Part shown: positions 31,161 to 40,519 of the stretch, one piece after another
How positions within the stretch are numbered: the stretch's first letter is position 1
How the letters are laid out: the number at the start of each line of letters is the position of its first letter
Assembly (NCBI GenBank): GCA_030408475.1
Contig: JAUHQG010000010.1
Coordinates: forward strand, 145,752-203,538
Direction of reading: 5' to 3'
Source of the DNA: Candidatus Amphrikana amoebophyrae
GTDB lineage: Bacteria > Chlamydiota > Chlamydiia > Chlamydiales > JACRBE01
Length of the DNA stretch: 57,787 bases
The notes under the pieces: model-generated
Told to the model about the DNA's origin: nothing
The model's input: only the letters and a program-made list of their open reading frames with translations
Database searches by the model: none
Position numbers and translations under genes: made by a program

Positions 31161-31208
31161 AAAAGCTGCAAACAGGAACACGTATGTGATTCCTAATTTG
31201 CAACTTTT
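31161..31208. terminator. Long hairpin after dnaA
   Basis: AAAAG-TGCAAA-AGGAA (31161-31178) pairs with TTCCT-TTTGCA-CTTTT (31190-31208), interrupted by two small internal mismatches, around an 11-base loop. It sits 42 bases after the dnaA stop, between convergent genes. Confidence 0.6.
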
Positions 31209-31216
31209 GCATAAAG

Positions 31217-31237
31217 CTAAAAAGCAGCGCTTTTTAG
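31217..31237 (-). terminator. Hairpin overlapping the stop of the chaperone gene
   Basis: CTAAAAAGC (31217-31225) and GCTTTTTAG (31229-31237) form a perfect nine-base-pair stem with a three-base loop. On the minus strand it begins at the stop codon of the Slc1-like gene and ends in a T run within the stem, so it could terminate that transcript. Confidence 0.4.
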
Positions 31238-31791
31238 ATCTTCATGAAATCGCCTGGTCGGTGTCCACCGCCGCCGCCTGGAACTGCGCCGCCTGGGCCA
31301 GCACCTGGAGCTCCACCTTGCTGAGAAGGAGGCTTAGTTGTTGGAGCAGTAAGCGAAGGACCTTCATCACGGCCTTCTAAAATCTTCTGCACACGATCAC
31401 GCCATTTTTCAACAGCTTCGACAAATAAAGGAGCAAACCTTCTTAAGGCTGATGAATCAGTACCTATACCCATTTCTAATACACAATGCATTAAGATGAG
31501 CTCTTCTTTTACAGCAACGCCGCATCCGCCGCCAGCCATTTGGCCACCTAGCATAGATCCTTCTAAAAGCGCTTCATATAAGTTTAGTTTGATTTTGTCA
31601 TCTTTTGGCAAGCCATCTAATATTGGCGAGTAAAGATATAGACGATTTGAGTTTGGCTCAAATGTTAGGTGAAGAGAAAAAGTATTATCAATTCCTAAAA
31701 TACAGGTGTAGTTCTCATCAAATGCTAAACCTTCAAGGTTTAATTCCTTGCCGAACTCTTCTAAGTTCGCCTTGGCGTTTTCCAAAGACAT
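31234..31791 (-). CDS. Type III secretion chaperone, Slc1/CesT-like
   Basis: The 185-residue acidic protein has the class I secretion chaperone form: an N-terminal helix (NAKNLEEFGKEL-type), two beta strands (CILGIDNTFSLHLTFEPNS, LYLYSPIL), and the helical segment KLNLYEALLEGSMLGGQM typical of CesT/SycE proteins. An unusual low-complexity tail (from about residue 145) is rich in Gly, Pro and Gln. In C. trachomatis the multi-cargo chaperone Slc1 (CT043) lies beside glgX (CT042), and the same pairing occurs here. Such chaperones hold effectors such as TarP ready for export. The start has a perfect AGGAGG four to six bases upstream. Confidence 0.8.
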   Translation of the reverse strand: MSLENAKANLEEFGKELNLEGLAFDENYTCILGIDNTFSLHLTFEPNSNRLYLYSPILDGLPKDDKIKLNLYEALLEGSMLGGQMAGGGCGVAVKEELILMHCVLEMGIGTDSSALRRFAPLFVEAVEKWRDRVQKILEGRDEGPSLTAPTTKPPSQQGGAPGAGPGGAVPGGGGGHRPGDFMKI

Positions 31792-31930
31792 ATATGTCCT
31801 CCTAAGGATTCACTTTAAATTTATAGTTTGTCTATATTTACTAATTTATTTGCTTAAGGTTATCAGTCAACGAATAGAATATCAATCGAATAGAGCTTTT
31901 TTTTCAAAATTCTTTAAAGATTGTATTTTT

Positions 31931-31959
31931 TTTACACCTTTTTTTGTATACTTTATATT
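31931..31959 (+). promoter_or_regulatory. Probable sigma-70-type promoter for glgX
   Basis: TTTACA at 31931-31936 and TATATT at 31954-31959 are separated by 17 bases, close to the TTGACA/TATAAT consensus. Transcription would start near 31966, about 45 bases before the glgX start codon. The region between is AT-rich with runs of T. Confidence 0.5.
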
Positions 31960-32010
31960 TTAACTCCCGTACTTAGTGGATTTGTTAGTAACAGATTTTA
32001 GGAAAGGAAT

Positions 32011-33840
32011 TTGAAAACACATATAGGAAAAAAAGCTCCTCTAGGCTTTTATTTTGAAAATGGGCAGGTAAATTTTTCAATCCATGCACCTTTAGCTACA
32101 ACAGTGAAACTACTGCTATTTAATCAAGAAGGGGTTCAAGTTGACTCAATAGTAATGCACCAAACGAAAGAAAGGTGGCATATTTGTTTATTAGATTCAG
32201 CGCCAACATTCATCTATCAGTATGAGTTACATCAGAACTCAAAAAAAATCATAATTTTCGATCCATTTTCACCTTTTTCAACATCACCAACAAACTGGGG
32301 AGAAGATGCATATAATAAAAATCGCGTTAAATCCATAGCGCAGCAACCTAAGCCATTTGACTGGGAAGATGTAAAACCCCCTTGTCATAAGTTAGTCGAT
32401 ACGATTTTTTATGAAATGCATATTAGAGGATTTACTAATGACCCTTCATCTAGAGTAGAAAATAGAGGCACCTTTTTAGGTGCTATTGAGAAAATACCCC
32501 ATTTAAAGGAACTTGGCATTACTACAATAGAATTACTCCCTATACAAGAGTTTAATGAAAGCAAGCTAAAAAAACCACTCACTGAATACTGGGGCTATTC
32601 GACGATTAATTTTTTCCAAATCATGAATCGCTACCTTAGTTCTCCCAATCAAATCAATGATCTTAAGTTGTTTATCAAAACTGCTCACCAAAATGACATA
32701 GAGGTCGTATTAGATGTTGTATACAATCACACTGGGGGCAAATCTCCCCTTTTAATTACAGACCCAACCTACTATATATTGACTAAAGACAAAAAGCACA
32801 CAAACTATACAGGTTGTGGCAACTCCATAAGTGCCAATGAGAAGCACTCCATCGAATTAATTTCTGAATCTTTAAAGTATTTAGTAAAAGAGTTTCACAT
32901 CGATGGCTTTCGCTTTGATTTAGCCGCCACCCTCACTCGAGACAAAAAAGGAAGTCCTTTAAAAAAATCGCCATTAATTAAAACTTTAGCAAACGACTCG
33001 GTATTGAAATCAGTAAAGCTTATATCAGAACCTTGGGATCCTGGTGGACTTTATCAAGTGGGTCACTTCCCTCCCCCATTCTCTGATTGGAATGGATGGT
33101 ATCGAGATATAGCGCGCAAGTATATCAATGGATTTGAAGTAGAAATTAAAGATGTACAAGAGGCTATTTTAGGAACGCCTCATTTATTTAAAACAAAAGC
33201 TCCATATGAGAGCATCAATTTTATTACAGTTCATGACGGCTTTTCACTTCTTGATTTGGTGAGCTATGAAACAAAGCACAACGAAGCAAACAATGAAAAT
33301 AACCAAGATGGAAGCGACTGCAATTTTAGTAAGAATTTTGGGACAGAAGGAAAAAGCAAAAAGCTCGACTCTATACGGACAAGGCAAATAAAAAACTTTG
33401 CCCTTTTTCTATTTTGTTCAGCAGGAACACCGTTAATGTTAATGGGTGATGAAGTAGGAATGACTCATGAGGGCAATAACAATCCATGGTGCCAAGATAA
33501 TGCCACTAACTATTTAAGGTGGGATCAATTCAATAATGAGATCTTTAATTTTTTTAAAGAGGTTATTGCTCTAAGAAAAGAGCACAATCACTTCAAATTT
33601 CATACGCAAGAAGAACTTGAAGCTATTCAATTTCATTCGCAAAAAAACTCTAAAGTACTAGTCATACAATTTAATTCAAAAGATAAAGGACCACTATGTG
33701 TTGCATTTAATCCGACAAAACAAGAACAAAAGATAGAATTGCCTGGCGGCCACGAGTGGGAAGTCAACCTCAAAACCCATCAAGACAACTCAACCTTGTC
33801 ATTAACCAGCTACTCCTCATCTCTCTATTTTTCTAAATAA
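32011..33840 (+). CDS. glgX: Glycogen debranching enzyme (GlgX/isoamylase type)
   Basis: The 609-residue GH13 enzyme hydrolyses alpha-1,6 branches of glycogen. An N-terminal CBM48-like beta domain precedes the barrel. The catalytic regions are DVVYNHTGG (about residue 232), DGFRFDLA with the nucleophile Asp (about 299), SEPWDPGG with the acid Glu (about 339), and VHDGFSLLDL (about 407). The start is TTG at 32011, preceded by AGGAAAGGA. Chlamydiae keep a glycogen pathway unusual among intracellular bacteria, and glgX beside the Slc1-like gene is a conserved pairing. It is somewhat shorter than E. coli GlgX (657). Confidence 0.9.
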   Translation: MKTHIGKKAPLGFYFENGQVNFSIHAPLATTVKLLLFNQEGVQVDSIVMHQTKERWHICLLDSAPTFIYQYELHQNSKKIIIFDPFSPFSTSPTNWGEDAYNKNRVKSIAQQPKPFDWEDVKPPCHKLVDTIFYEMHIRGFTNDPSSRVENRGTFLGAIEKIPHLKELGITTIELLPIQEFNESKLKKPLTEYWGYSTINFFQIMNRYLSSPNQINDLKLFIKTAHQNDIEVVLDVVYNHTGGKSPLLITDPTYYILTKDKKHTNYTGCGNSISANEKHSIELISESLKYLVKEFHIDGFRFDLAATLTRDKKGSPLKKSPLIKTLANDSVLKSVKLISEPWDPGGLYQVGHFPPPFSDWNGWYRDIARKYINGFEVEIKDVQEAILGTPHLFKTKAPYESINFITVHDGFSLLDLVSYETKHNEANNENNQDGSDCNFSKNFGTEGKSKKLDSIRTRQIKNFALFLFCSAGTPLMLMGDEVGMTHEGNNNPWCQDNATNYLRWDQFNNEIFNFFKEVIALRKEHNHFKFHTQEELEAIQFHSQKNSKVLVIQFNSKDKGPLCVAFNPTKQEQKIELPGGHEWEVNLKTHQDNSTLSLTSYSSSLYFSK

Positions 33841-33923
33841 ACCTTTTTTCCAAACAAGCTTTCTTGTGCGCAAATCAAAAAAACGCTACTATCAGAATAA
33901 ATTGATAAAAAGAGTTTGTCGTT

Positions 33924-34580
33924 ATGCTGAAAAAATGGATCTCCCCCTTACTTTTAATTATAATTTGTGCTGCTTGTAATAAAGAAAACAATGAACCTCA
34001 GGTAGCTTTCCATGACAATGGAATGAAAAAACCACGCGTGGCTCTTTTTGATATGTTAGATAATTCAGAAGCGAGCCTCCCCTGGAATCTTGCAGATGAG
34101 TTTTCAAACGACATATCAACACAAATTACAAAAATTGATAAATTATTTCTTGTAAAACAAGACGAAATCGCTTGGCAGTATCCTCTACAGTTGGAAAAAC
34201 TAATTCCTTTTCGCGACCACTCTTGGTTGCAAGAGAACCATCCTAATGTTGAATATATAGCCTTTATCGAACTGATTGAGCATGATATTGTTCCACGCAA
34301 TCCTGATCAAAATTTAAGATCCAAAACCTCATTTAACTTAAATATAAGCGCAAGGCTAAAAGTTATCGATGTTAGAGATGATATCCCCAAAGTTATCTTG
34401 CAAGAAATCATTACCCAATCTCACTATATCCCATGGCAGTTTTCCTCTATTAATTACAATAAAACACGACCTGGAAAAACCATTTACAACATGACCCCAA
34501 TTGGACTCGCACATGGGAAATTAACCCAAAGTATATCTAAACGAATTGAAGACTATATTTTACTTGCGAATACAAGATAA
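33924..34580 (+). CDS. Chlamydial lipoprotein of unknown function
   Basis: The 218-residue product has a lipoprotein signal: two lysines, a hydrophobic stretch, and lipobox ICAAC with the modified Cys at residue 18. The mature part has RVALFDMLDNSE and a region similar to proteins that probe envelope state (IEYIAFIELIEHDIVPR-type strands), perhaps a TolB-N-like or CsgG-like fold, but I cannot place it. In C. trachomatis a lipoprotein gene follows lgt and yidC (CT253 as I recall), so this may be its orthologue. The stop overlaps the next start by one base. Confidence 0.65.
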   Translation: MLKKWISPLLLIIICAACNKENNEPQVAFHDNGMKKPRVALFDMLDNSEASLPWNLADEFSNDISTQITKIDKLFLVKQDEIAWQYPLQLEKLIPFRDHSWLQENHPNVEYIAFIELIEHDIVPRNPDQNLRSKTSFNLNISARLKVIDVRDDIPKVILQEIITQSHYIPWQFSSINYNKTRPGKTIYNMTPIGLAHGKLTQSISKRIEDYILLANTR

Positions 34581-35461
34581 TGGATAAAAATTTATGGCAA
34601 ACAATTGGCTCTCTTGCAATCATTGGTATTGTAACAGCCGCCATAAATTTTATAGCCCATACTAGAGGCTATTATATAATAGCTCCAGAGCAACATCCCA
34701 GTAAAAAGCGTTCGTTCCCCCTTTCCATTATCTTCCTTAGCTTTGTTATTTTTTTTGGGGTGACTCTCCTATTATCTCCTGCAATATCCTCTCTGTTTAC
34801 TAAACTTATAAGTTCAATGAAACTTCACGAAGTTATTCCAAAAAATATCATTTTAAACAGCTCTCATAGTATAGCCCTTTTCTTAGCCATTTTCCTTATT
34901 TTTATAATCTTAACCTCTCATAAAAAATCCTCCCTAAACTCTACACTTAAAGATTACTCTTATGAAAACTGCCAACCCATCACAATGGATGCTCTTTTAG
35001 GTATAATCACTTGGCTTATCGCTTTTCCTCTAGTTTCCTTCGTCTCTCAATTTGTTGAGTTGATTGTTTTTACAATCTTCAATGATGTTGGCTTTCAACA
35101 AAATGCCATTATCTATTTAAAACAGATGAAAGGTTTTCCAATTGCTTTGGTATTTACAACTTTTACTATTGTATTTTTAGCCCCTCTATCTGAAGAACTT
35201 ATTTTTAGAGGATTGCTTCAAACTTGGTTTTCCAAAAGAATGGGCCGGTTAAAAGCTATTGCTCTCACTTCAATAATTTTTGCAGCCATTCACTTCTCAA
35301 ACTCGCATGGCCTTGGTAATATCTCTTTACTCGCCTCACTATTCACCTTGTCTTGTTACTTGGGATTTATATATGAAAGGCAAAGGTCTTTAATTTCACC
35401 TATCTTGCTCCATGCAACATTTAATTCGATAAGTGTCATTCGCGTTCTTGTTGGGGGTTAG
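34580..35461 (+). CDS. CPBP/CAAX-type intramembrane protease
   Basis: The 293-residue polytopic protein has about eight membrane helices. The ABI/CPBP motif 1 is SEELIFRG (EExxxR), near residue 210. Motif 2 is in AAIHFSN (HxxxN), and a third conserved His is in LLHATFNS close to the C-terminus. These glutamates and histidines form the zinc-dependent active site of the CAAX-protease and bacteriocin-immunity family. Substrates are unknown. The start overlaps the lipoprotein stop by one base (TAATG), so they are coupled. Confidence 0.82.
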   Translation: MDKNLWQTIGSLAIIGIVTAAINFIAHTRGYYIIAPEQHPSKKRSFPLSIIFLSFVIFFGVTLLLSPAISSLFTKLISSMKLHEVIPKNIILNSSHSIALFLAIFLIFIILTSHKKSSLNSTLKDYSYENCQPITMDALLGIITWLIAFPLVSFVSQFVELIVFTIFNDVGFQQNAIIYLKQMKGFPIALVFTTFTIVFLAPLSEELIFRGLLQTWFSKRMGRLKAIALTSIIFAAIHFSNSHGLGNISLLASLFTLSCYLGFIYERQRSLISPILLHATFNSISVIRVLVGG

Positions 35462-36614
35462 TATTAAAAAATTAGTCTATCTCATCTTAATCTTATCCAT
35501 GTTTTCGCTTGGCCATGCAAATAATTTTGTACAACTAAATTCAAAACTCTCTTCTGAACTCTTTGATTCTTTATATGAAGAATCTACTAATCTTTTAATC
35601 TCACCCTACTCTATTTCAAACTCGATCTTAATGCTGTATATGGGAACATCCTCTATCAATGAATACGAGATAAAACATATTCTTAACTTACAGAGTGAAA
35701 AAGGGACTATTTGTGAACTCGCATCCCAAATTAGAAAAGAACTTTTAGACTATCGACTAAAAAACTCAATGATTTCTTACCAAACACTTTGGATTCACTC
35801 TCCTCATAAAATCTCTAATGACTACCTTAACATTGCCAAGATTCAATTTGGCGCTGAAGTTGAAAGCTGTGATTTAGCAAACCCTAAATTTTTTAAAGCG
35901 CGCCATGATGAATGGGTCTACCAAAAAACAAGAAAAAAAATCGGTAAGAATTTCACTACATATGAACCAAGAGCAACTACTTTAGCTATAATGACTGATA
36001 TCTCAACACTTAAATGTTTATGGAAGTCCTCATTTCCTACAAAAGGAAATTTTCAAGCCCCTTTTTTTTCTTCTCAAGGAAATATAAATCAAGAATATAT
36101 GTCACAAGTGGGTGAGTTCGATTTTTATGAAGATGAGCAACATTCTATTGTCTCTTTGCCAATGGATAATGATCTTAAATTTTTAGCAGTTTTACCTAAA
36201 AACAATTCATACTCTTTAAAGAATGAATCTATAACTTCCATTCTTAAAACAAAACTCACTCCTAGTAGAATCTTTATCCAACTCCCCAAGTTTTCAATCT
36301 CTAAACCACAAAACTTAAATCATTCATTAATGAGTATAGGATTAATTCGACTGTTTTCAAGAGGGAGTGATTTTACTAATATTTCCCAAAGTGGAAATTT
36401 ATATCTTTCAGACTACCTGCACCAAACTCATATTGCAATTAATGAATGGGGTATTGATGGAAGCTCTTCCCTTTTTTCACTTTCTTCCAGAGAAACTCAA
36501 TCTAATGAAACAATTCAAGGGCAATTTATTGCCAACTCAACATTCCTTTTCTTGATCATTGATACAAAACAAGATATAGTACTGTTTCTTGGTACCTACT
36601 CAACCCCCGGATAA
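35433..36614 (+). CDS. Serpin (serine protease inhibitor), exported
   Basis: The 393-residue protein has a signal peptide (KKLVYLILILSMFSLGHA) then a serpin fold. The shutter motif NLLISPYSISNSILMLYMGT, the 3A strand, and the C-terminal HIAINEWGIDGSSS hinge match serpins, as does the end segment FLFLIIDTKQDIVLFLGTY. The reactive loop hinge keeps the P15 Gly and has small residues (GSSS) where inhibitory serpins have AAAA. The predicted P1 region is near SSRET. Inhibitory serpins trap serine or cysteine proteases irreversibly. Serpins are rare in bacteria. The GTG start at 35433 overlaps the previous gene; TTG at 35451 is an alternative. Confidence 0.85.
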   Translation: MSFAFLLGVSIKKLVYLILILSMFSLGHANNFVQLNSKLSSELFDSLYEESTNLLISPYSISNSILMLYMGTSSINEYEIKHILNLQSEKGTICELASQIRKELLDYRLKNSMISYQTLWIHSPHKISNDYLNIAKIQFGAEVESCDLANPKFFKARHDEWVYQKTRKKIGKNFTTYEPRATTLAIMTDISTLKCLWKSSFPTKGNFQAPFFSSQGNINQEYMSQVGEFDFYEDEQHSIVSLPMDNDLKFLAVLPKNNSYSLKNESITSILKTKLTPSRIFIQLPKFSISKPQNLNHSLMSIGLIRLFSRGSDFTNISQSGNLYLSDYLHQTHIAINEWGIDGSSSLFSLSSRETQSNETIQGQFIANSTFLFLIIDTKQDIVLFLGTYSTPG

Positions 36615-36616
36615 AA

Positions 36617-37366
36617 ATGGGTGATATGGCAAGTTTCAATAATTCCATCTCGCAACTTAAATTTAAAAGTTACGGAACTTCTGACATTGGACTCATGCGT
36701 GAAAAAAATGAGGATTGCTTTGCCATTTTACAAGAAGAGCGTTTTTTTGCTTTGGCCGATGGCATGGGTGGACATAAAGCAGGTGAAATCGCTTCTAAAG
36801 AAGCTGTTTCATATCTTTGCCAAGCTGTTCGTGAACTTTTTTCCGCTTCTCAATCACCTTTAACTTGCGAAATGTTGAAACAGTTTATTCACCATATTTT
36901 TCAAAATGCAAATAGCTGGGTTTACCATTTATCCAATAGCTTAGATGAGTACCAAGGGATGGGAACAACGCTCTCTTCTGCTCTTATTTTTGATAATCAC
37001 CTCATAACCTCACATATAGGCGACTCTCGAATCTATTTACTTCGAAACAAGCAACTCGAATTAATCACAACGGATCACACTTCTTATGACAAATGCCCTA
37101 AGAAAAACAGCCGAAGAAAAGTTTTAACACAAGTAATTGGTTCCAGCAAAAAAGTGACAGCTGATACAAGAATTACCCAAATTCAAGAAAATGACCTCTT
37201 CTTAATTTGTTCTGATGGCTTAACTGATTATATGAAAGAAAATACACTATATGATATACTTTCTCGTGAAACATCTCTCGTTACTAAGAGCGATGAACTA
37301 ATCGTAACTGCCAAAGAATCAGGGAGTAGTGATAATATCACAGCCTTGATGATAGAAATACATTAA
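36617..37366 (+). CDS. PP2C-family serine/threonine phosphatase
   Basis: The 249-residue phosphatase shows all the PP2C metal-binding motifs: REKNEDCFA, ALADGMGGHKAGE (Asp ligands), GMGTTLSSAL, HIGDSRIYLL, LICSDGLTDYM and SGSSDNITALM. Such enzymes reverse Hanks-type kinase phosphorylation. In C. trachomatis a PP2C gene (CT259) lies next to a NifS-like gene (CT258), and the same pairing holds here. It starts two bases after the serpin and ends one base before the NifS-like gene, suggesting one transcript from the lipoprotein gene onward. Confidence 0.92.
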   Translation: MGDMASFNNSISQLKFKSYGTSDIGLMREKNEDCFAILQEERFFALADGMGGHKAGEIASKEAVSYLCQAVRELFSASQSPLTCEMLKQFIHHIFQNANSWVYHLSNSLDEYQGMGTTLSSALIFDNHLITSHIGDSRIYLLRNKQLELITTDHTSYDKCPKKNSRRKVLTQVIGSSKKVTADTRITQIQENDLFLICSDGLTDYMKENTLYDILSRETSLVTKSDELIVTAKESGSSDNITALMIEIH

Positions 37367-37367
37367 A

Positions 37368-38513
37368 ATGAAAAGCAATCCATTCATCTATTTTGACAAT
37401 AATGCCACAACATCTTGCGCAAAGGAAGTTATATTGGCAATGGAAAAAGAGATCCGTCTAGGCCCTTCGAACCCATCTAGTATTCATAAATTCGGCAGAG
37501 AAGCAAAAAAAAGACTTTACAGGGCACGCTCTCATATTGCCTCTTACTTAAATGTTTTCCCTAGTGAATTAGTCTTCACTTCTGGAGGGACTGAGTCTCT
37601 TAATTTAGTTATCAGAGGTTTTGCCCACTTAGGTGATATCATCACAACAAAAATTGAACATGCTTCGCTATATAACACAGTAAGACTTGTAAAATCTGAA
37701 GACCAAATACATTATGTCGAAGTGGATGAAAAAGGAGTAGCGACGATTGAAGCGATCCAATCCAAAATCACCCCCAAGACTAAGCTTTTAATATTAAGCG
37801 CTGTTAACTCTGAGACTGGAGCTATGCTCAACTTAGAAGCTATAGCGCAGTTAGCTGAAAACGAATCTCTCATCTTAATTATAGATGGCGTTGCACTGCT
37901 TGGAAAAGAAGCATTTACAATTCCTAGCGGAGTGAGCGCCATGGTATTTTCTGCTCACAAATTTCATGGACCTAAAGGAGTTGGCTTTCATTATATTAAT
38001 GAATTTGCTCCGCCTATCAAAAGTTTTCAAGTTGGAGGCTCTCAGGAAAGTACAAAAAGAGCCGGAACAGAAAATTTATTAGGGATAATGGGTTTAGAAG
38101 CTGCAATACTAAGACTTCAATTCAAACAACTTGATATAACAAACCACTTACTTAATTTACGCACTAGGTTTGAAAACTCTATTTTTGAACAAATTAAAGG
38201 TTGCAAAGTCAATGGTAGTTCAAAAAGAGTGTGCAATACCTCTAATATATTCTTTGAAGATATTGATGCAGAAACCCTTTTAATCTTACTCGATCAAAAT
38301 AATATCATGGCCTCCCATGGATCAGCTTGTTCTTCTGGAGCTCTTGAACCATCAAGAGTTTTGCTTAATATGGGTTATAGCAAAAAAAGAGCTAAACAAT
38401 CAATTCGATTCTCTTTCAGTGTGGATAATACAATGGAAGAGGTTGATATAGTAATCAAAACGCTTAGTTCAATCATTACTCAGATGAGAAAAAATTTAAC
38501 ACTAGTGAAATAA
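37368..38513 (+). CDS. NifS-like cysteine desulfurase
   Basis: The 381-residue PLP enzyme has YFDNNATTSCA at the N-terminus, FTSGGTESLNLV, the PLP lysine in FSAHKFHGPKG (about residue 196), and the active-site cysteine in HGSACSSGALEPS (about residue 323). It would take sulfur from cysteine for Fe-S clusters or tRNA thiolation. The loop around the cysteine is of the IscS/NifS type. It follows PP2C, as in Chlamydia. Its last 38 bases overlap the convergent hydrolase gene. Confidence 0.88.
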   Translation: MKSNPFIYFDNNATTSCAKEVILAMEKEIRLGPSNPSSIHKFGREAKKRLYRARSHIASYLNVFPSELVFTSGGTESLNLVIRGFAHLGDIITTKIEHASLYNTVRLVKSEDQIHYVEVDEKGVATIEAIQSKITPKTKLLILSAVNSETGAMLNLEAIAQLAENESLILIIDGVALLGKEAFTIPSGVSAMVFSAHKFHGPKGVGFHYINEFAPPIKSFQVGGSQESTKRAGTENLLGIMGLEAAILRLQFKQLDITNHLLNLRTRFENSIFEQIKGCKVNGSSKRVCNTSNIFFEDIDAETLLILLDQNNIMASHGSACSSGALEPSRVLLNMGYSKKRAKQSIRFSFSVDNTMEEVDIVIKTLSSIITQMRKNLTLVK

Positions 38514-39276
38514 ACTTTTCACCATTTTCAATTTGGATCTCATGAGCTACATTTTGAACTATTTCGAGTTGACTTCCTTCAATATGTTGAGCTAAGAACT
38601 TTGAATCATCTACAGTAGATAAAACATCTAATTCACCCGTGCAAATAAGAGTGGGTAGTTTAATGCAATTTAATTGAGATCGAGTATCATGAGCTCTACA
38701 CGCAGCAGCCTGCCTCTGAAAATCTTTTTCGCTTTGCAAAGAAATATTGTTACTCATCTCTTCTAATATTTTTTCAAAAACTCCTTCTATATTGAGAAAA
38801 TGCGAGCTAAACGCAAGTGGAATAAAAGAATTAAGAATGAATTCATAAGGAACTTGCCTTTTGCGGAGCTCTATAACTGTATCAGTAGAAACACGAGCCA
38901 CTTTCCCTTGATAAGCAGTAGTTGAAAAGAGTGCCATTTTTTTTACAGCATTAGGATATTGTAGGCAAAAGTTTTGAGCAATATACCCTCCCATTGAATG
39001 ACCTAAAAGATAAATGGAACCACTGCCAAGATGCTCAAGCACCTTTTTTGTCGCATTAGCCATGTCTTGCATACTAAAGTTCTCTTTAAAGCACTTTGTT
39101 TGACCCGCTCCTAAATTATCAATCGTGATCACTTGAAAAATCGGTTCTAAAAATTGGATATAGTTATCCCAAACTGAATGATCTCTACCCATTCCTGACA
39201 AAAGAAGTAATGGAGGTTTATTCTCGCCATGTACTTCGTAATATATTTCGAACTCACTAGTTTTAAGTATGGGCAC
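38476..39276 (-). CDS. Alpha/beta-fold hydrolase
   Basis: The 266-residue hydrolase has the nucleophile elbow GHSMGGY (Ser near residue 97), oxyanion-hole segment LLLSGMGRDHSVWD, the acid in ICTGELDVL (about 215) and the histidine in VAHEIQIENGE (about 245). Substrate is unknown; similar proteins include carboxylesterases and 3-oxoadipate enol-lactonase-like enzymes. The start is GTG at 39276 with AGGAG six bases upstream, one base overlapping the stop of the CNNM protein, so these two genes are coupled. Confidence 0.83.
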   Translation of the reverse strand: MPILKTSEFEIYYEVHGENKPPLLLLSGMGRDHSVWDNYIQFLEPIFQVITIDNLGAGQTKCFKENFSMQDMANATKKVLEHLGSGSIYLLGHSMGGYIAQNFCLQYPNAVKKMALFSTTAYQGKVARVSTDTVIELRKRQVPYEFILNSFIPLAFSSHFLNIEGVFEKILEEMSNNISLQSEKDFQRQAAACRAHDTRSQLNCIKLPTLICTGELDVLSTVDDSKFLAQHIEGSQLEIVQNVAHEIQIENGEKFISLVLNFFSSE

Positions 39277-40517
39277 TATAAACTCCTAATGCTAATTAAT
39301 TTTTCCCCAATCAAAGGTGAATGAACAACTTTCAATTCGAATTCCCCTAAAATAATGGATTCACCGAACCCAGGAGGATGCTTAAGACTATCTTCCATTA
39401 AGTCTTCTAAGGTTGCATCACTGTCGATATCCGGTATTTCGATTTGATACTGTTCACATATATCAGCTAGCTTTGAACTCGCAATAAAACTTCGATCTAA
39501 TAATATATGCGTTTTGCCTAAAGAAGTTTTAACAGCTATATTCTCAGCTGTTGTTTCGGGCATAATTTCCCCAACAGTTTGATCTAAAGTGATCATACCA
39601 ATTGCGGCCCCACCTTCATCAACAATCATTGCAATCTCTTGATTATTCCACCTAAATTCCCTAATAATTTGAAATATGGAGCTTTTGCCTGGAATAAACC
39701 ACGGTTTTTTTATAGCTAAAGTAATCGGTTGTTCATCGTGCATTTTTAGCAGATCTCTTGGTGAAATAACACCTACAACTTGATGCCTTAATTTTTCATA
39801 GACTGGGAAATAGTGATGATAACGATTTTTCATCATCTTTCTAACATCAGAAACACTACTTGAACTTGATATCATGTCAATACTTTCAAGCTTTAGCATA
39901 AAATCTTTAGCTATTTTATTCTTGGTCGCAAAAAGAGATGAAATCCAATTTTCAAACTCACTTTGGGGTAAATTTCCTGTCCTATCCGATCTTGCTTCAA
40001 TAGCTCTTTGAAGCTCATCCTTTGATAAAAAAGAGTGCTTTGTTGGTGTTATTTTAAAAAGCCAATTAACTAATTTAAATACCGATTCGATGAGCCAAAC
40101 AAAAGGACGCATAAGTAATGAAAAACAGTACAAAACGCGCATACCAAGTAAAGTAACATGTTCGGCATAACTTCTAGCAGCAAAAATAGGAGCAAGCTCA
40201 GCAAATATGACCACAACGATAATTTGAGAAACTGGAGCCCAGTCTGGGCTTAACCCAATCGAAGAGTAAAACCGTCTGGAGCACTCAGAGCCAAATTGCA
40301 AAGCAGCGTTAATACATAATAAAGTAGTACCAAAAAGCCGAGTAGGATTATTAAGTAAAGAGTTGAGCCAAATCGCTTTTTTTACACCTTTTGAAACATA
40401 ATACTGAAGGCGCACTTTATTAAATGAAACAGCTGCCATTTCCATCATGGAGAAAAAAGCTTGAAAGGCTATAGAAAAAAGTGTGAGCAACAGAAAAAGC
40501 CAACTTGTTTGACTCAT
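39276..40517 (-). CDS. CNNM/CorC-type membrane protein with CBS domains, copy 1
   Basis: The 413-residue protein starts with a four-helix DUF21/CNNM membrane domain (about residues 1-175), has two CBS domains (about 200-320; VGVISPRDLLKM, AIGMITLDQTVGEIM), and ends with a CorC/HlyC C-terminal domain (about 330-410). This architecture is found in magnesium or cobalt efflux proteins once called hemolysins. Two such genes in tandem beside NifS and PP2C match CT256-CT257 of C. trachomatis as I recall it. It overlaps the hydrolase and lies two bases from the next copy. Confidence 0.85.
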   Translation of the reverse strand: MSQTSWLFLLLTLFSIAFQAFFSMMEMAAVSFNKVRLQYYVSKGVKKAIWLNSLLNNPTRLFGTTLLCINAALQFGSECSRRFYSSIGLSPDWAPVSQIIVVVIFAELAPIFAARSYAEHVTLLGMRVLYCFSLLMRPFVWLIESVFKLVNWLFKITPTKHSFLSKDELQRAIEARSDRTGNLPQSEFENWISSLFATKNKIAKDFMLKLESIDMISSSSSVSDVRKMMKNRYHHYFPVYEKLRHQVVGVISPRDLLKMHDEQPITLAIKKPWFIPGKSSIFQIIREFRWNNQEIAMIVDEGGAAIGMITLDQTVGEIMPETTAENIAVKTSLGKTHILLDRSFIASSKLADICEQYQIEIPDIDSDATLEDLMEDSLKHPPGFGESIILGEFELKVVHSPLIGEKLISIRSL

Positions 40518-40519
40518 TT

